Assembly (NCBI GenBank): GCA_937870825.1
Contig: CALMZO010000436.1
Coordinates: 84,595 to 148,594, forward strand
Direction of reading: 5' to 3'
Source of the DNA: an uncultured Chloroflexota bacterium
GTDB lineage: Bacteria > Chloroflexota > Anaerolineae > UBA4142 > SHND01
Length of the DNA stretch: 64,000 bases
In this document: positions 53,874-63,111 of the stretch, piece after piece
Position numbering within the stretch: the first letter of the stretch is position 1
Layout of the letters: every line of letters begins with the position of its first letter
Program-made: the position numbers and the translations under genes
Notes under the pieces: generated by a model
Seen by the model: the letters and a program-made list of their open reading frames with translations, nothing else
What the model was told of the DNA's origin: nothing
Databases searched by the model: none

Positions 53874-53999
53874 CGCGCGAAACAACGTTGCACACACTGT
53901 AGTCATCTTTTCACGTTTCTTGAACGACCCGAGTTGGGCGGCGCACACAGGATTCCTGTGCGCCGAAAAATGTTGTCCGATTCATGAAAGGAGAACTGT

Positions 54000-55490
54000 A
54001 TGGTCCGCAAAGTTTCGTTCGTCCGTTTCAGTTTGCTGTGCGCCCTTTGTCTCATCGCTGCTGCATCGTTCGGCGCGCGTCCCGCGTTCGCAGCAGGTGT
54101 TGTTGGCAACGGCACTGCTGCCTCTTGCACGGAAACCGCATTGGATACCGCATTGGCGGGCGGCGGCAGCGTCACGTTCAACTGCGGTGCAGGCACGGTT
54201 GTCATTGTCCTGACGACCAACAAGCAGCCCGCGTCCGACACCACTATTGACGGCGGCAATCGAATTGTCCTGAAAGCGCCCAGCGTCTTTCACTTTCTCG
54301 TGAACCCGGGCATTACGCTCGTCCTAAAAAACATCCGTCTCATACAGGGCAATTCTGCCGGTGGCGGTTCCGTTCACAACTATGGGACTCTGAAAGCCAT
54401 CAATGTGACGTTTCACAATAACCAATCCCCCGATTACGGCGGCGCCATTTACAATGAAGGAACGGTCATCGCTAAAAAGTCCATCTTTACAAAAAATCGC
54501 GCGGTATACGCCGGCGGCGCGATTTACAACAACGGCGGCAATGTCACCATCAAAGCGAGTACGCTGGCGAGCAACAGAGTAACGAACGCGTCCGCGACCG
54601 GCGGCGCTGTCGCAAACCAGGATGGCGATGTTCGCATTATCGGCAGCACCTTGAACAACAATCGGGGCGATGAGGGCGGCGCGTTCTGGACGCAATACAA
54701 TTCTACGAACACGCTAAAAAATTCCACCCTCTCGAACAACAAAGGAAACAATGGCGCGGGCTTGGAAAATTTTGGCGGCATCGAAGTTGTCAATTCCAAA
54801 ATCATCAACAATATCGCGACGATTCAAGGTGGCGGTATTTATCATGGTGGTTTTATGAGCATTTCAAAATCCACCATCAGCGGCAACACAGCCAATCTGG
54901 GCGGCGGGATGCGCGATTTCGGCAACAGCACAGATATTCAGCAATCCACGTTCAGCGGCAATCAAGCGACCACTCACGGGGGCGGAATCTACACAAGTGC
55001 TGCACTCGGCGTTCGCAATTCCACCTTTAGCGGAAATAGCGCAGGCGCGGGGAGTTTCGGCGGCGCAATTTTCGCATACAACAATGACATTACTCTTGAA
55101 TATGTAACTGTCGCCAACAACAGCGCACCGACCTATGGCGGCGTCTATTCAGACGGTGTGTCGAACGCGAGCATCTACATGCAAAACACCGCGCTCTCGA
55201 ACAACTCGAATGGGAATTGTGGCGGCGCAACCATCCTTTCCGGCGGTTACAATCTTTCAAGCGACAACAGCTGCATGAGCGCATTTAACCAAACGGGCGA
55301 CAAGAATAACAAGGTCGCAAAACTGGGCGCACTCGCCAACAACGGCGGACCGACCCAAACGCATCTTCCACTGGCAGGAAGTCCTTTGATTAACAAAGGG
55401 CTAACGGACAACCACATCACCACCGACCAGCGCGGGTTTCCGCGTCCGGTTGGCGTCAAAGCCGACATCGGCGCAGTCGAAGTCCAATAA
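54000..55490 (+). CDS. Secreted right-handed beta-helix protein (choice-of-anchor Q)
   Basis: A 496-residue paralogue of the 52197 product. They share the mature N-terminus (GVVGNGTxASCTxTAxD). The signal peptide ends near AFAAG. Beta-helix repeats run to about residue 440 (GGAIYNNGGN, GGGIYHGG). The C-terminus TDQRGFPRPVGVKADIGAVE marks the anchor-Q motif, and the extra beta-sandwich of its neighbour is missing. A AAAGGAGA site precedes the ATG. The pair looks like a tandem duplication. Confidence 0.88.
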   Translation: MVRKVSFVRFSLLCALCLIAAASFGARPAFAAGVVGNGTAASCTETALDTALAGGGSVTFNCGAGTVVIVLTTNKQPASDTTIDGGNRIVLKAPSVFHFLVNPGITLVLKNIRLIQGNSAGGGSVHNYGTLKAINVTFHNNQSPDYGGAIYNEGTVIAKKSIFTKNRAVYAGGAIYNNGGNVTIKASTLASNRVTNASATGGAVANQDGDVRIIGSTLNNNRGDEGGAFWTQYNSTNTLKNSTLSNNKGNNGAGLENFGGIEVVNSKIINNIATIQGGGIYHGGFMSISKSTISGNTANLGGGMRDFGNSTDIQQSTFSGNQATTHGGGIYTSAALGVRNSTFSGNSAGAGSFGGAIFAYNNDITLEYVTVANNSAPTYGGVYSDGVSNASIYMQNTALSNNSNGNCGGATILSGGYNLSSDNSCMSAFNQTGDKNNKVAKLGALANNGGPTQTHLPLAGSPLINKGLTDNHITTDQRGFPRPVGVKADIGAVEVQ

Positions 55491-55499
55491 GTTTCGTCA

Positions 55500-55527
55500 G
55501 GGCGACCAATTTGGTCGCCCAAATTTT
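55500..55527 (+). terminator. Rho-independent terminator
   Basis: GGGCGACCAA pairs with TTGGTCGCCC and is followed by AAATTTTT. It ends the beta-helix pair. Confidence 0.85.
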
Positions 55528-55646
55528 TGTTCGGTGAACGTAAATTTGATGCGCGACAAAAATTGATTTTTGTGGTATAGTGCGCGTGTAACCCGACGAC
55601 TTTCGCCCTGTGCGTCTTGACGCCAGAACGCAGAAAGGAGTTTTGT

Positions 55647-56528
55647 ATGTACCGAAAGGCAATGGTTTTCGCCGGCACGCTGGTTATGGCGCTTGTATGC
55701 ACGGTTCTCGTCGCGTCAAGTGCCAATGCCAGCCCTACGCAGCAGACCGGTGTATTTCAAACGCGGTATTTCAATTATTTTGACGCCGGCGGGCAGCAAT
55801 GTTCCGACGCAAATGCCGCATATGTGACGAGCGATACCGAAATTTGGAAATATTGGCCCGAAGGTTCGTCGCCCGTGCCGGGCATCATCAACACCACCAA
55901 TTATATGGTGTGTTGGAAAGGGACAGTGTACTTTCCAACTGCGGGCACCTACACCGTTTATACTCTGAACGACGATGGCATGAATGTTTGGGTGAACGGC
56001 AAAATCGCCATGAACGCCTGGTACAATCAAGGACCGACATGGCATCAAGGCGATTTTCAAATCCCCGCCCCGGGGTATTACAGCTTTGAAGTAAAGTACT
56101 ATAACGCACCAAATGCGGGCGTCGCCTGTGTGTCGTGGGCTTTGAAAGGTCAACCGTACACATGGAAATGTCCGTACCCACCTGCGCCGCCGCCTCCGCC
56201 AACCCCCACACCCTACCCGATTTGTCCCGGTTGTCCGCCGTGTCAAGGTTGTCCGCCCATCTATCCAACGCCCGTGCCTCCACCGTGCCAACCTTGGCCC
56301 TATTGCAGTCAACCATTGCCCCCATGCCAGCCGTGGCCCAACTGCCAATATCCGCCACAGCCGCCGCCACCACAGCCCACCTGTTGGTATCGCGTCCGCT
56401 ATGGGGACACGTTGTACGGCATCGCATGGAAGTTTGGTGTAACAACGTGGCAGCTGCAACAGTGGAACGGCATCAAAAATCCCAATTACATTTATGCAGG
56501 CACGTTGTTAAAAGTTTGTCCGTGGTAA
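55647..56528 (+). CDS. Secreted PA14-like and LysM protein
   Basis: A 293-residue protein with a signal peptide (about 1-29), a PA14-like domain (about 38-175; TVYTLNDDGMNVWVNG), a Pro/Cys-rich linker of about 65 residues (repeats such as CPPCQGCPP), and a C-terminal LysM domain (about 247-292; VRYGDTLYGIAWKFGV). LysM binds peptidoglycan, so the protein is probably wall-attached and displays a carbohydrate-binding PA14 domain. The AAAGGAG site fixes the ATG at 55647. Confidence 0.9.
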   Translation: MYRKAMVFAGTLVMALVCTVLVASSANASPTQQTGVFQTRYFNYFDAGGQQCSDANAAYVTSDTEIWKYWPEGSSPVPGIINTTNYMVCWKGTVYFPTAGTYTVYTLNDDGMNVWVNGKIAMNAWYNQGPTWHQGDFQIPAPGYYSFEVKYYNAPNAGVACVSWALKGQPYTWKCPYPPAPPPPPTPTPYPICPGCPPCQGCPPIYPTPVPPPCQPWPYCSQPLPPCQPWPNCQYPPQPPPPQPTCWYRVRYGDTLYGIAWKFGVTTWQLQQWNGIKNPNYIYAGTLLKVCPW

Positions 56529-56534
56529 CAATCC

Positions 56535-56569
56535 GACCTGCGAGGTGTCAAACCTCGCAGGTCTTTTTT
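56535..56569 (+). terminator. Rho-independent terminator
   Basis: GACCTGCGAGGT pairs with ACCTCGCAGGTC around a 5-base loop, followed by T7. Confidence 0.92.
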
Positions 56570-56717
56570 TCGACTGCGAACGCATTTCAAAAACAATCTA
56601 CCGGGTTTGCATTTCGCAGGCAATGACAGAAAATTGCCCCGGCATGTACTGTAGCGCGGTTGTTGAAATTCGTTGTCGGAACCTGTGCGGTTACAATAGC
56701 GTCTGAAAAACAGTTCC

Positions 56718-58430
56718 ATGTTCGCCACAATTCGTCTCGTTTCCGCTTTCACGGCATTCGTCGCGTTCCTTTTCTTTTTCCAATCCACGGCGCTCGCTGC
56801 TCCGCCGTACGCCGGTTTTCAAGCCACGTACTTTTTGGGTAAAAAACTGCAAGGCACTCCTCTCCTCGTTCGCAATGAGCCCGTCATCAACTGGTCGTAC
56901 GATGTGGGCGGCTCGCCCGCGCCCGGCAGTGTGCCGACGACAGACTTTTCTGTTCGTTGGGAAGGTTGGTATTACGTTGACCGCGCGGGCGCGTGGACCT
57001 TGACGTACACGTCCGACGATGCGGGGCGCGTGTGGCTCGATAACGAACTCGTCATTGATATGTGGTACGACCATGCGCCGCTCACGCGTTTCAAAACGCA
57101 GGAACTCGCGGCAGGGTATCATCTGCTTCGCGTCGAGTATTATCAGGCGACGGGCGGCATGACTTCGCAGTTGACGATTACGCCGCCGGGGACTTTTACG
57201 GATTGGATGGGCGAGTACTTTGACAATCCGTACTTGCTCGGCGAACCGCGCTACCGCGTCAACAACGTGGATATCAATTTCAATTGGGGCAGCAGCGCGC
57301 CCGACCCGCGTCTTCCGTCGGAGAATTTTTCCGTGCGCTGGACGCGCCTGAACAATTTTGCCGCTGGCAGTTATACATTCACCGCGACGGCGGATGATGG
57401 CATCCGCGTCTGGGTTGGCGACACGCTCGCCATTGATGGCTGGATGCCGCAGCAGGCGAAAACGTACACAAACACATTGTACTTGGACGGCACTTTTCCG
57501 CTCCGCGTCGAATACTTTGAACAAGGCGGGCAAGCTGTCGTCAATTTCGTTTTCATCGGCGCAACTCTCCCCCCCCCCTCCACGTCGAAAGAAACTTGGC
57601 GCGGCGAATTTTTCAACAACACCCAACTCACCCCTCCCGCCGCGTGTTCACAAAACACCGCGCAACCGAATTTCAATTGGGCAGGCGCCTCACCCGGCTG
57701 CGAGCTCGCGGGACAACTTTTTTCCGCGCGTTGGGAGTCCACACAAAACGCGCCCGCAACCGGATTCTATACCGTGCTGCTCACCGTTGACGACGGCGCG
57801 CGCATTTTCCTCGACGGCAATCTCGTACTGGACGCGTGGCGCGAACAGTCGCCGGCCAACTTTTCGACAACCGTGTATCTCAATGCGGGCGCACACGATT
57901 GGCGCGTCGAATATTTTCAAAGTACCGGCGGCGCGCAAATTTCTTTTCATGTCGTCGCGGGTATTGCACAACCGCATCGCGCCGCCTCCCTCTCCTCCGC
58001 ATCGAACGAAATTATTGTGGACGCATTGGGCGAAGGATGGACACAAGGCGGCAATGGCGCCGGATGGCGCACCGCGTCAAATGGTTACAACGACAGCGCG
58101 CTGTGGGCGAACAACAACGCGTTCATTCAACCACTCTACAACTGGGGACGTTGGTATCCGCGTTTGCCGCAAGCGCGCAACTATGAAATCTTTGTGTACA
58201 TTCCGCGAGGACTCGCGACCACGCACAACGCGCGCTATTGGATTTATCACGCGGGTGAGTACGATTCGATTTCCGTCGCGCAAGCCGCGTACGCAGATAC
58301 GTGGGTCTCGCTCGGCATTTTCAATTTCAGCGCGCAAGGCAATGAATTTGTTTCCCTCTCGGATGTAACGTACGAACCGTTCGGCTCGACGGTGGTCGTT
58401 TGGGATGCGATAAAATTTGTTGCGCGATAA
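56718..58430 (+). CDS. Secreted protein with three PA14 domains and a golvesin-like end
   Basis: A 570-residue surface protein. After a signal peptide (about 1-27) come three PA14-type domains (about 30-150, 155-280, 290-415), each with the pattern TxxDDGxRVWxxxxLxIDxW. The C-terminal domain (about 430-570; DALGEGWTQGGNGAGWR, WGRWYPRLPQARNYEIFVYIP in part, WDAIKFV) is golvesin/Xly-like, a carbohydrate-associated module. A tract of ten C between the second and third PA14 domains encodes LPPPS. No enzyme domain is seen. Confidence 0.9.
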   Translation: MFATIRLVSAFTAFVAFLFFFQSTALAAPPYAGFQATYFLGKKLQGTPLLVRNEPVINWSYDVGGSPAPGSVPTTDFSVRWEGWYYVDRAGAWTLTYTSDDAGRVWLDNELVIDMWYDHAPLTRFKTQELAAGYHLLRVEYYQATGGMTSQLTITPPGTFTDWMGEYFDNPYLLGEPRYRVNNVDINFNWGSSAPDPRLPSENFSVRWTRLNNFAAGSYTFTATADDGIRVWVGDTLAIDGWMPQQAKTYTNTLYLDGTFPLRVEYFEQGGQAVVNFVFIGATLPPPSTSKETWRGEFFNNTQLTPPAACSQNTAQPNFNWAGASPGCELAGQLFSARWESTQNAPATGFYTVLLTVDDGARIFLDGNLVLDAWREQSPANFSTTVYLNAGAHDWRVEYFQSTGGAQISFHVVAGIAQPHRAASLSSASNEIIVDALGEGWTQGGNGAGWRTASNGYNDSALWANNNAFIQPLYNWGRWYPRLPQARNYEIFVYIPRGLATTHNARYWIYHAGEYDSISVAQAAYADTWVSLGIFNFSAQGNEFVSLSDVTYEPFGSTVVVWDAIKFVAR

Positions 58431-58551
58431 CATTAATCGCTCTGAATTTCGTCGAATAGACTTTGCGGCGTTGCATGAGAAACAATCGTGTTCGTAAGTT
58501 GTGGTAAAATCTTTTTCGTTCCGCACAGGTTCATTCCCACATTTCTAATCA

Positions 58552-60534
58552 ATGGCTGACCAAGATTTTCAACCCTTTCAATCTTTGCCCTCACGTCGCC
58601 GTCGCGCCTCGCGCAATCCCAAATCCGCGCCCGTCACCCCCCCCCCTCCGCCGACCTTGACGCCCGAAGCGCGCATCGAATTACGCCGCGTGCGCCGTTC
58701 GCAAAACCGCGCGCTGCCAAAAATTGGCGCGCCGCTGTTTGTTCTCATCCTCGCCCTCATGCTCGTCGTCGCCGGGTTTTTTGGCTATCAATGGTATCTC
58801 GCCGAGCGCGCCGTACCCGGCGTGCGCGTATTGGGTGAAGAAATCGGCGGCATGACACGCCCGCAAGCCGAAGCGCGCATTCGCGAAAAATTGGGCGACC
58901 CGAATGTGTTGCTCGAACGGTTCGGTGGCGAACAAATTGTTTTGCGCGATGGTCCGAATGTATATCGCGCGTGGCCCTGGGAACTCGGCTTTCGCAGTGA
59001 TTTGAAACCCGCGCTCGACGCCGCCTTTCAAATCGGACATCGCGGCGATTTGACGCTTTCGGTCATCGAGCAATCGCGCGCGTTGATTGTCGGCGCGGAT
59101 GTGAACGCGTCCGCCGCGTTCGACGACAGCGTGGCGAAACAGTACGTCAGCGTCCTCGCGTCGCAAATGGACCGCCCGCCGCGCGACGCGTCGTTTCGTC
59201 TGGAAGGAATGAAACTTGTCGAGACGCCCGCGCAAGCCGGACGCCGCCTCGACGGCGATGAAACTTTCAAGCGCATCAAAGCATTTGCCGCCAATCCGCG
59301 CGGTGAAGTGACGCTGCCCATTGAGGACCTCGCACCGCACGCGGTGGATGCCGCGCTCGCGCAAAAACAAATCAACGCGTTTCTCGCCGCGCCGCTCGTT
59401 TTGCAATTTCAAGAACGCGCGTGGGCAATTGACCAAGCCGCGCTCGCCCAGCTGCTCACACTTCAGCCCGCAGCGAACGCGGACGGCTCCTTGAGCTACA
59501 AGGTGACGTTGAACGAAGCAGCCATTCGCCAAAAAGTGGAAGCGCTCGCGCGTGAAATCAATCAAGCGCCGCGCGACGCGCGTTTTCGTTTCAACGAAGG
59601 CGCATTAACTCCAATCGTAATGAGCCAAGAAGGACGCGCGTTAAATGTGGATGCGACGGTTCAGGCGATTGCGACAAAATTTCGACAAGCCACCGCGCAG
59701 CAGCGCGTCAACGGTAACGCGTCGCCCAATGATTCGCCCATCAACGCGCTGCGCGCAAATACAATTGAACTCGCGGTCACGATTACGAAACCGGAAGTGG
59801 ATGCGCGCGACGCGGACAAACTCGGTATCAAGGAATTGGTGTCAAGCGGCACGAGTCAATTTCGCGGTTCGATTCCAAGTCGCATCGTCAACATCACTAC
59901 CTCGCAAGCCTCCTTTGACGGCGTGGTGATTCCGCCCGGCGCGACGTTCTCGTTTATCAAGTACTTGACGGATATTGTGGAAGCGAACGGGTACGAAGAC
60001 GCGTACGTGATTTTTGGAGACCGCACGGTGTTGGGACCCGGCGGCGGCGTGTGCCAGGTTTCCACGACAATGTTTCGCGCCGCATTCTTTGCCGGATTCC
60101 CCATCACGGAACGTTGGGAACACGCGTATCGTGTCGGTTATTACGAACCGCCGAAAGGATTGGACGCGGCGGTGTTTGTGCCGAGTGCGGACATGAAATT
60201 TGTGAACGACACGCCGAATTACATTTTGATTGAACCGGTGTTGGACCTCAAGAATTTGCGGCTCACGTTCAATTTTTACGGCACGAAACCGAACGGGCGC
60301 GAAGTGAAAATGACCGAACCCGAAGTCACAAACAAAGTCGCGCATCCACCCGCAAAATACATTGACGACCCGACCCTGCCGCGCGGCACGACCAAGCAAA
60401 TTGATTTTGCGGTGGACGGCGAAGACGTGACGCTGTACCGCGAAATTTACCAAAACGGACAACTCGTCTCGCGGCAAAAATTTTTCAGTCGCTATGACCC
60501 GTGGCAAGCGGTTTTTCTGCGAGGAACAAAATAA
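58552..60534 (+). CDS. VanW-family cell-wall protein
   Basis: A 660-residue protein with a basic cytoplasmic N-terminus, one membrane helix (about 60-80), two peptidoglycan-binding-4-type domains (about 90-210 and 270-390) and a VanW domain (about 420-570; GATFSFIKYLTDI, GPGGGVCQVSTTMFRAAFFAG in part, GYYEPPKGLDA). A G5-like beta domain closes it. Members are envelope proteins linked to vancomycin-resistance clusters, but their role is unproven. A tract of ten C lies in the N-terminal Pro-rich stretch. Length is normal. Confidence 0.92.
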   Translation: MADQDFQPFQSLPSRRRRASRNPKSAPVTPPPPPTLTPEARIELRRVRRSQNRALPKIGAPLFVLILALMLVVAGFFGYQWYLAERAVPGVRVLGEEIGGMTRPQAEARIREKLGDPNVLLERFGGEQIVLRDGPNVYRAWPWELGFRSDLKPALDAAFQIGHRGDLTLSVIEQSRALIVGADVNASAAFDDSVAKQYVSVLASQMDRPPRDASFRLEGMKLVETPAQAGRRLDGDETFKRIKAFAANPRGEVTLPIEDLAPHAVDAALAQKQINAFLAAPLVLQFQERAWAIDQAALAQLLTLQPAANADGSLSYKVTLNEAAIRQKVEALAREINQAPRDARFRFNEGALTPIVMSQEGRALNVDATVQAIATKFRQATAQQRVNGNASPNDSPINALRANTIELAVTITKPEVDARDADKLGIKELVSSGTSQFRGSIPSRIVNITTSQASFDGVVIPPGATFSFIKYLTDIVEANGYEDAYVIFGDRTVLGPGGGVCQVSTTMFRAAFFAGFPITERWEHAYRVGYYEPPKGLDAAVFVPSADMKFVNDTPNYILIEPVLDLKNLRLTFNFYGTKPNGREVKMTEPEVTNKVAHPPAKYIDDPTLPRGTTKQIDFAVDGEDVTLYREIYQNGQLVSRQKFFSRYDPWQAVFLRGTK

Positions 60535-60536
60535 AA

Positions 60537-60569
60537 AAACTGCGCCGTCATTTGCGGCGCAGTTTTTTT
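60537..60569 (+). terminator. Rho-independent terminator
   Basis: ACTGCGCCG pairs with CGGCGCAGT around a 7-base loop, flanked by A7 and T7. It follows the vanW-type gene immediately. Confidence 0.95.
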
Positions 60570-60666
60570 ATCTGTGGAGCCATCACAAATAAAATTTTTC
60601 GCTTTAGAATTTTCCCAAGTACCCAACTCAATTTTTTACAGATAGATTCTTGTTTCGCAAACCGCT

Positions 60667-60722
60667 AAAAACTTTCGAGTGTCTCTGGCACTTCTCTGCG
60701 CTGCTGCCCTCGAAGGTTTTTT
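60667..60722 (-). terminator. Terminator for the ruvA/reductase operon
   Basis: AAAAACTTTCGAG and CTCGAAGGTTTTT form a long stem with one wobble around a 29-base loop. On the minus strand it directly follows the reductase gene and ends in a T-run. Confidence 0.7.
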
Positions 60723-61886
60723 TTATCCGCCGCGAATTTTTTGGATTGCCTTGCTCAAGAAAAAACGCGGCGCTTGACGCAGTGATTTTCCGATGACCGT
60801 GTGATAGTCCATGTCGGCGTGCGCGATTTCTTGCGTAAAGCGACGCAGCAAATCGGACTGTTGATAAATTTTTAGCAAGGTGACGGGCGCGCGATAAAAG
60901 ACCGCGCCCAGTTTTTGGGCATAGCCATAGTCGCGCGTAAATTCATTTTGAATTTGCGTCATGTATTCGGAAAAATCGAAATTGCCTGTCACCAGTCCGC
61001 GCAAAATGTGCGCGGCTGCCAATCCACCGCTTTTGACCGCCGCGTAAATGCCTTCGCCCGAAAAGGGGTCCACCAAATTCGCGGCATCGCCGACCAAGAC
61101 CACGCGTTGTTTTGAAACCGCGCGCAACGTTCCACCGAGCGGCAGTGTGTGTCCATGATACGCGACGTGCTTTGCATGGTGCAGCGTCGGTTCGCCCGAA
61201 ATGTATTGTTTCAAGAGTTCGCGCAGATTCAACTTTTGATTCGCGCGCACGAACGCGCCGACGCCGACGGATACATGTTCGGCTTTGGGAAAAATCCACG
61301 CGTACCCGTACGGCACCGCGCCAAAATCCAGATGCCACACGCCGCGCCAATGTTCTACCGCATCGTTCGGCAATTCCATTTCCGCCTCGAGTGCAGCCGC
61401 GAGATTTCGTTCCGCGTGCAAGCCCGCCGCGCGCGCAACGAGTCCATTCGCGCCGTCCGCGCCGACAAGCACTTGCGCGCGTATTTCGTCGCCGTTCACC
61501 TGTACGCGCACACCATCGTCGTCAATCTCGACACGTTTTACGTTTGACGCATCACGAACTTGTGCGCCTGCTTTTGCCGCTTCGTTCGCGAGCAGCATAT
61601 CGAATTTGTCGCGCATCACCGACCAGCCAACAGGTCCATCAAACTCTACCGGAAAACGAATCTCGTCGCGAAATGCCACCGACGCGCGCGCAATGGTATC
61701 TTCAATCGTCGGCGAAAAATCTATGTCGAGGACATTTTTGACTTTGGCGGTCACGCCGCCGCCGCACGGTTTGTAACGCGGCAGTTTTTCTTTTTCGAGC
61801 AGCAATGTTTTCACGCCCGCGCGCGCCAAATGACGCGCGGCAGTCGTGCCGCTTGGACCCGTCCCAACCACAATGACGTCAAACAT
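60723..61886 (-). CDS. Geranylgeranyl reductase family FAD-dependent oxidoreductase
   Basis: A 387-residue flavoprotein. FAD-binding GTGPSGTTAARHLARAG (residues 8-24), the family motif YKPCGGG (about 38-44), VLVGADGANG and VLVGDAANLVDPFSGEGIY mark the GGR family, which reduces isoprenoid double bonds in chlorophyll, quinone or lipid chains. All cofactor motifs are intact. The ATG at 61886 is preferred to a TTG six bases upstream. The leader consists of GAAAATT words and has no Shine-Dalgarno. It follows ruvA by 68 bases. Confidence 0.88.
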   Translation of the reverse strand: MFDVIVVGTGPSGTTAARHLARAGVKTLLLEKEKLPRYKPCGGGVTAKVKNVLDIDFSPTIEDTIARASVAFRDEIRFPVEFDGPVGWSVMRDKFDMLLANEAAKAGAQVRDASNVKRVEIDDDGVRVQVNGDEIRAQVLVGADGANGLVARAAGLHAERNLAAALEAEMELPNDAVEHWRGVWHLDFGAVPYGYAWIFPKAEHVSVGVGAFVRANQKLNLRELLKQYISGEPTLHHAKHVAYHGHTLPLGGTLRAVSKQRVVLVGDAANLVDPFSGEGIYAAVKSGGLAAAHILRGLVTGNFDFSEYMTQIQNEFTRDYGYAQKLGAVFYRAPVTLLKIYQQSDLLRRFTQEIAHADMDYHTVIGKSLRQAPRFFLSKAIQKIRGG

Positions 61887-61954
61887 TTTCAATTTTCAAT
61901 TTTCAATTTTCGATGGAGACGCACCGAGCGAAAATCAAAAATCGAAATTCTAAA

Positions 61955-62518
61955 TTATCCTCCCAGATATTGCAGCGCGGCGCGCAATTTGTCTTCGAGC
62001 GTTGTGCCGCGCACGGAACGCGCGGCGCGTTGTGCTTCTGCCGCGCTGTAACCCAAATTGATGAGCGTCGCCGCAACTTCGCCGTCGAGCGGCGACAGTT
62101 CGGCAATTTCTTCGCCCACTTGAACTTTGCCTTTGAGTTCCAGCACAAGCCGCTGCGCGGTTTTTTTGCCGATGCCTTTGATGCTGCCCAGAATTTCGAG
62201 ATTGCCCTGTGCGATGGCGCTGCGAATTTCATTCGGCGGCGCGGACGAAAGAATTCCGAGCGCGACTTTGGGACCGATGCCCGAAACACTCAAGAGCATT
62301 TCAAACAAATCGTGTTCGTCTTGCGTGATGAAACCAAACAGCGACAGGTCATCTTCGCGCACATGGAGATGCGTGTACAATTCCGCGCTCGTTCCCAAAT
62401 CGCCGAGCGATGCGAGCGTTGTAGTAGGAATACGCACGCGATAGCCGACGCCATTTACGTCGAGAATGACGGAATCGGCCGAACGTTGCAGAAGGGTGCC
62501 GCGTAAAAACGCAATCAT
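61955..62518 (-). CDS. ruvA: Holliday junction DNA helicase subunit RuvA
   Basis: A 187-residue protein that binds Holliday junctions and loads RuvB. The OB fold starts MIAFLRGTL; two helix-hairpin-helix motifs (LSVSGIGPKVALGIL and IKGIGKKTAQRLVLELK) are intact; the C-terminal domain III ends near DKLRAALQYLG. In most genomes it directly follows ruvC; here about 1.4 kb of foreign-looking sequence intervenes. Confidence 0.97.
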   Translation of the reverse strand: MIAFLRGTLLQRSADSVILDVNGVGYRVRIPTTTLASLGDLGTSAELYTHLHVREDDLSLFGFITQDEHDLFEMLLSVSGIGPKVALGILSSAPPNEIRSAIAQGNLEILGSIKGIGKKTAQRLVLELKGKVQVGEEIAELSPLDGEVAATLINLGYSAAEAQRAARSVRGTTLEDKLRAALQYLGG

Positions 62519-62562
62519 AGGTGATCCCTGAATCCGTTCGCATTCATGATTTTAATCCACTG

Positions 62563-63111
62563 TTAGCAAATTTCATTAACTTTTAGTGATTGAATAATGG
62601 CGATCACCCCAAAGGTGTGAAGAAATATCTTGCCTGGCCAAGTCACAAGGTTACTTTGCATCTCGACCATTTGTTGATCATTGACCCACACTCTCATTTG
62701 GTCAGCAATCATGGCGATCTTGATCCTTACAACGCCAACCTTCGGATCAACAGCCCAAATTTCATCTTTAAGTAGTGATCTCTCTTCGACACTCGTAACG
62801 TCCAAGTAACCACTGCTTCTTAGATAGATTAGGTAGCCCGCATGAAAATATGATGTTATACCTCGCACTCTTACCCCAAACCAGCGAGATGCATCTCCTG
62901 CATCGTGAAGTATCTGAACCTCAACCTCAACCTCACAATCTTTCAAGGGGTGGTCAATTTCTATCGTAAAGTTTTCTGGTTCTAAGAGGTTCCCGAAGGT
63001 AAACGAAGAATTCGAATTCCACAGGGGCTTTATGGCGCGGGATTGAGTTTCTCGGTTAATCGGCGCGGATACCAAACCTGTCTTAATCTGTTCCAAAAAA
63101 ATCATCTGCAT
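62563..63111 (-). CDS. Beta-sandwich protein overlapping the SIR2 gene
   Basis: A 182-residue frame starting inside the last codons of the SIR2 gene, in the +1 frame. No family is certain. The strand pattern (FTIEIDHPLKDCEVEVEVQI, WFGVRVRG, GYLIYLRSSGYLDVTS, VVRIKIAMIADQMRVWVNDQ) resembles a concanavalin/LamG-like beta-sandwich. There is no ribosome site at the ATG (63111), but seven T (minus strand) lie just inside the overlap, so it may be made by frameshifting as a C-terminal extension of the SIR2 protein, or by coupled re-initiation. It is as AT-rich as the SIR2 gene. Confidence 0.65.
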   Translation of the reverse strand: MQMIFLEQIKTGLVSAPINRETQSRAIKPLWNSNSSFTFGNLLEPENFTIEIDHPLKDCEVEVEVQILHDAGDASRWFGVRVRGITSYFHAGYLIYLRSSGYLDVTSVEERSLLKDEIWAVDPKVGVVRIKIAMIADQMRVWVNDQQMVEMQSNLVTWPGKIFLHTFGVIAIIQSLKVNEIC

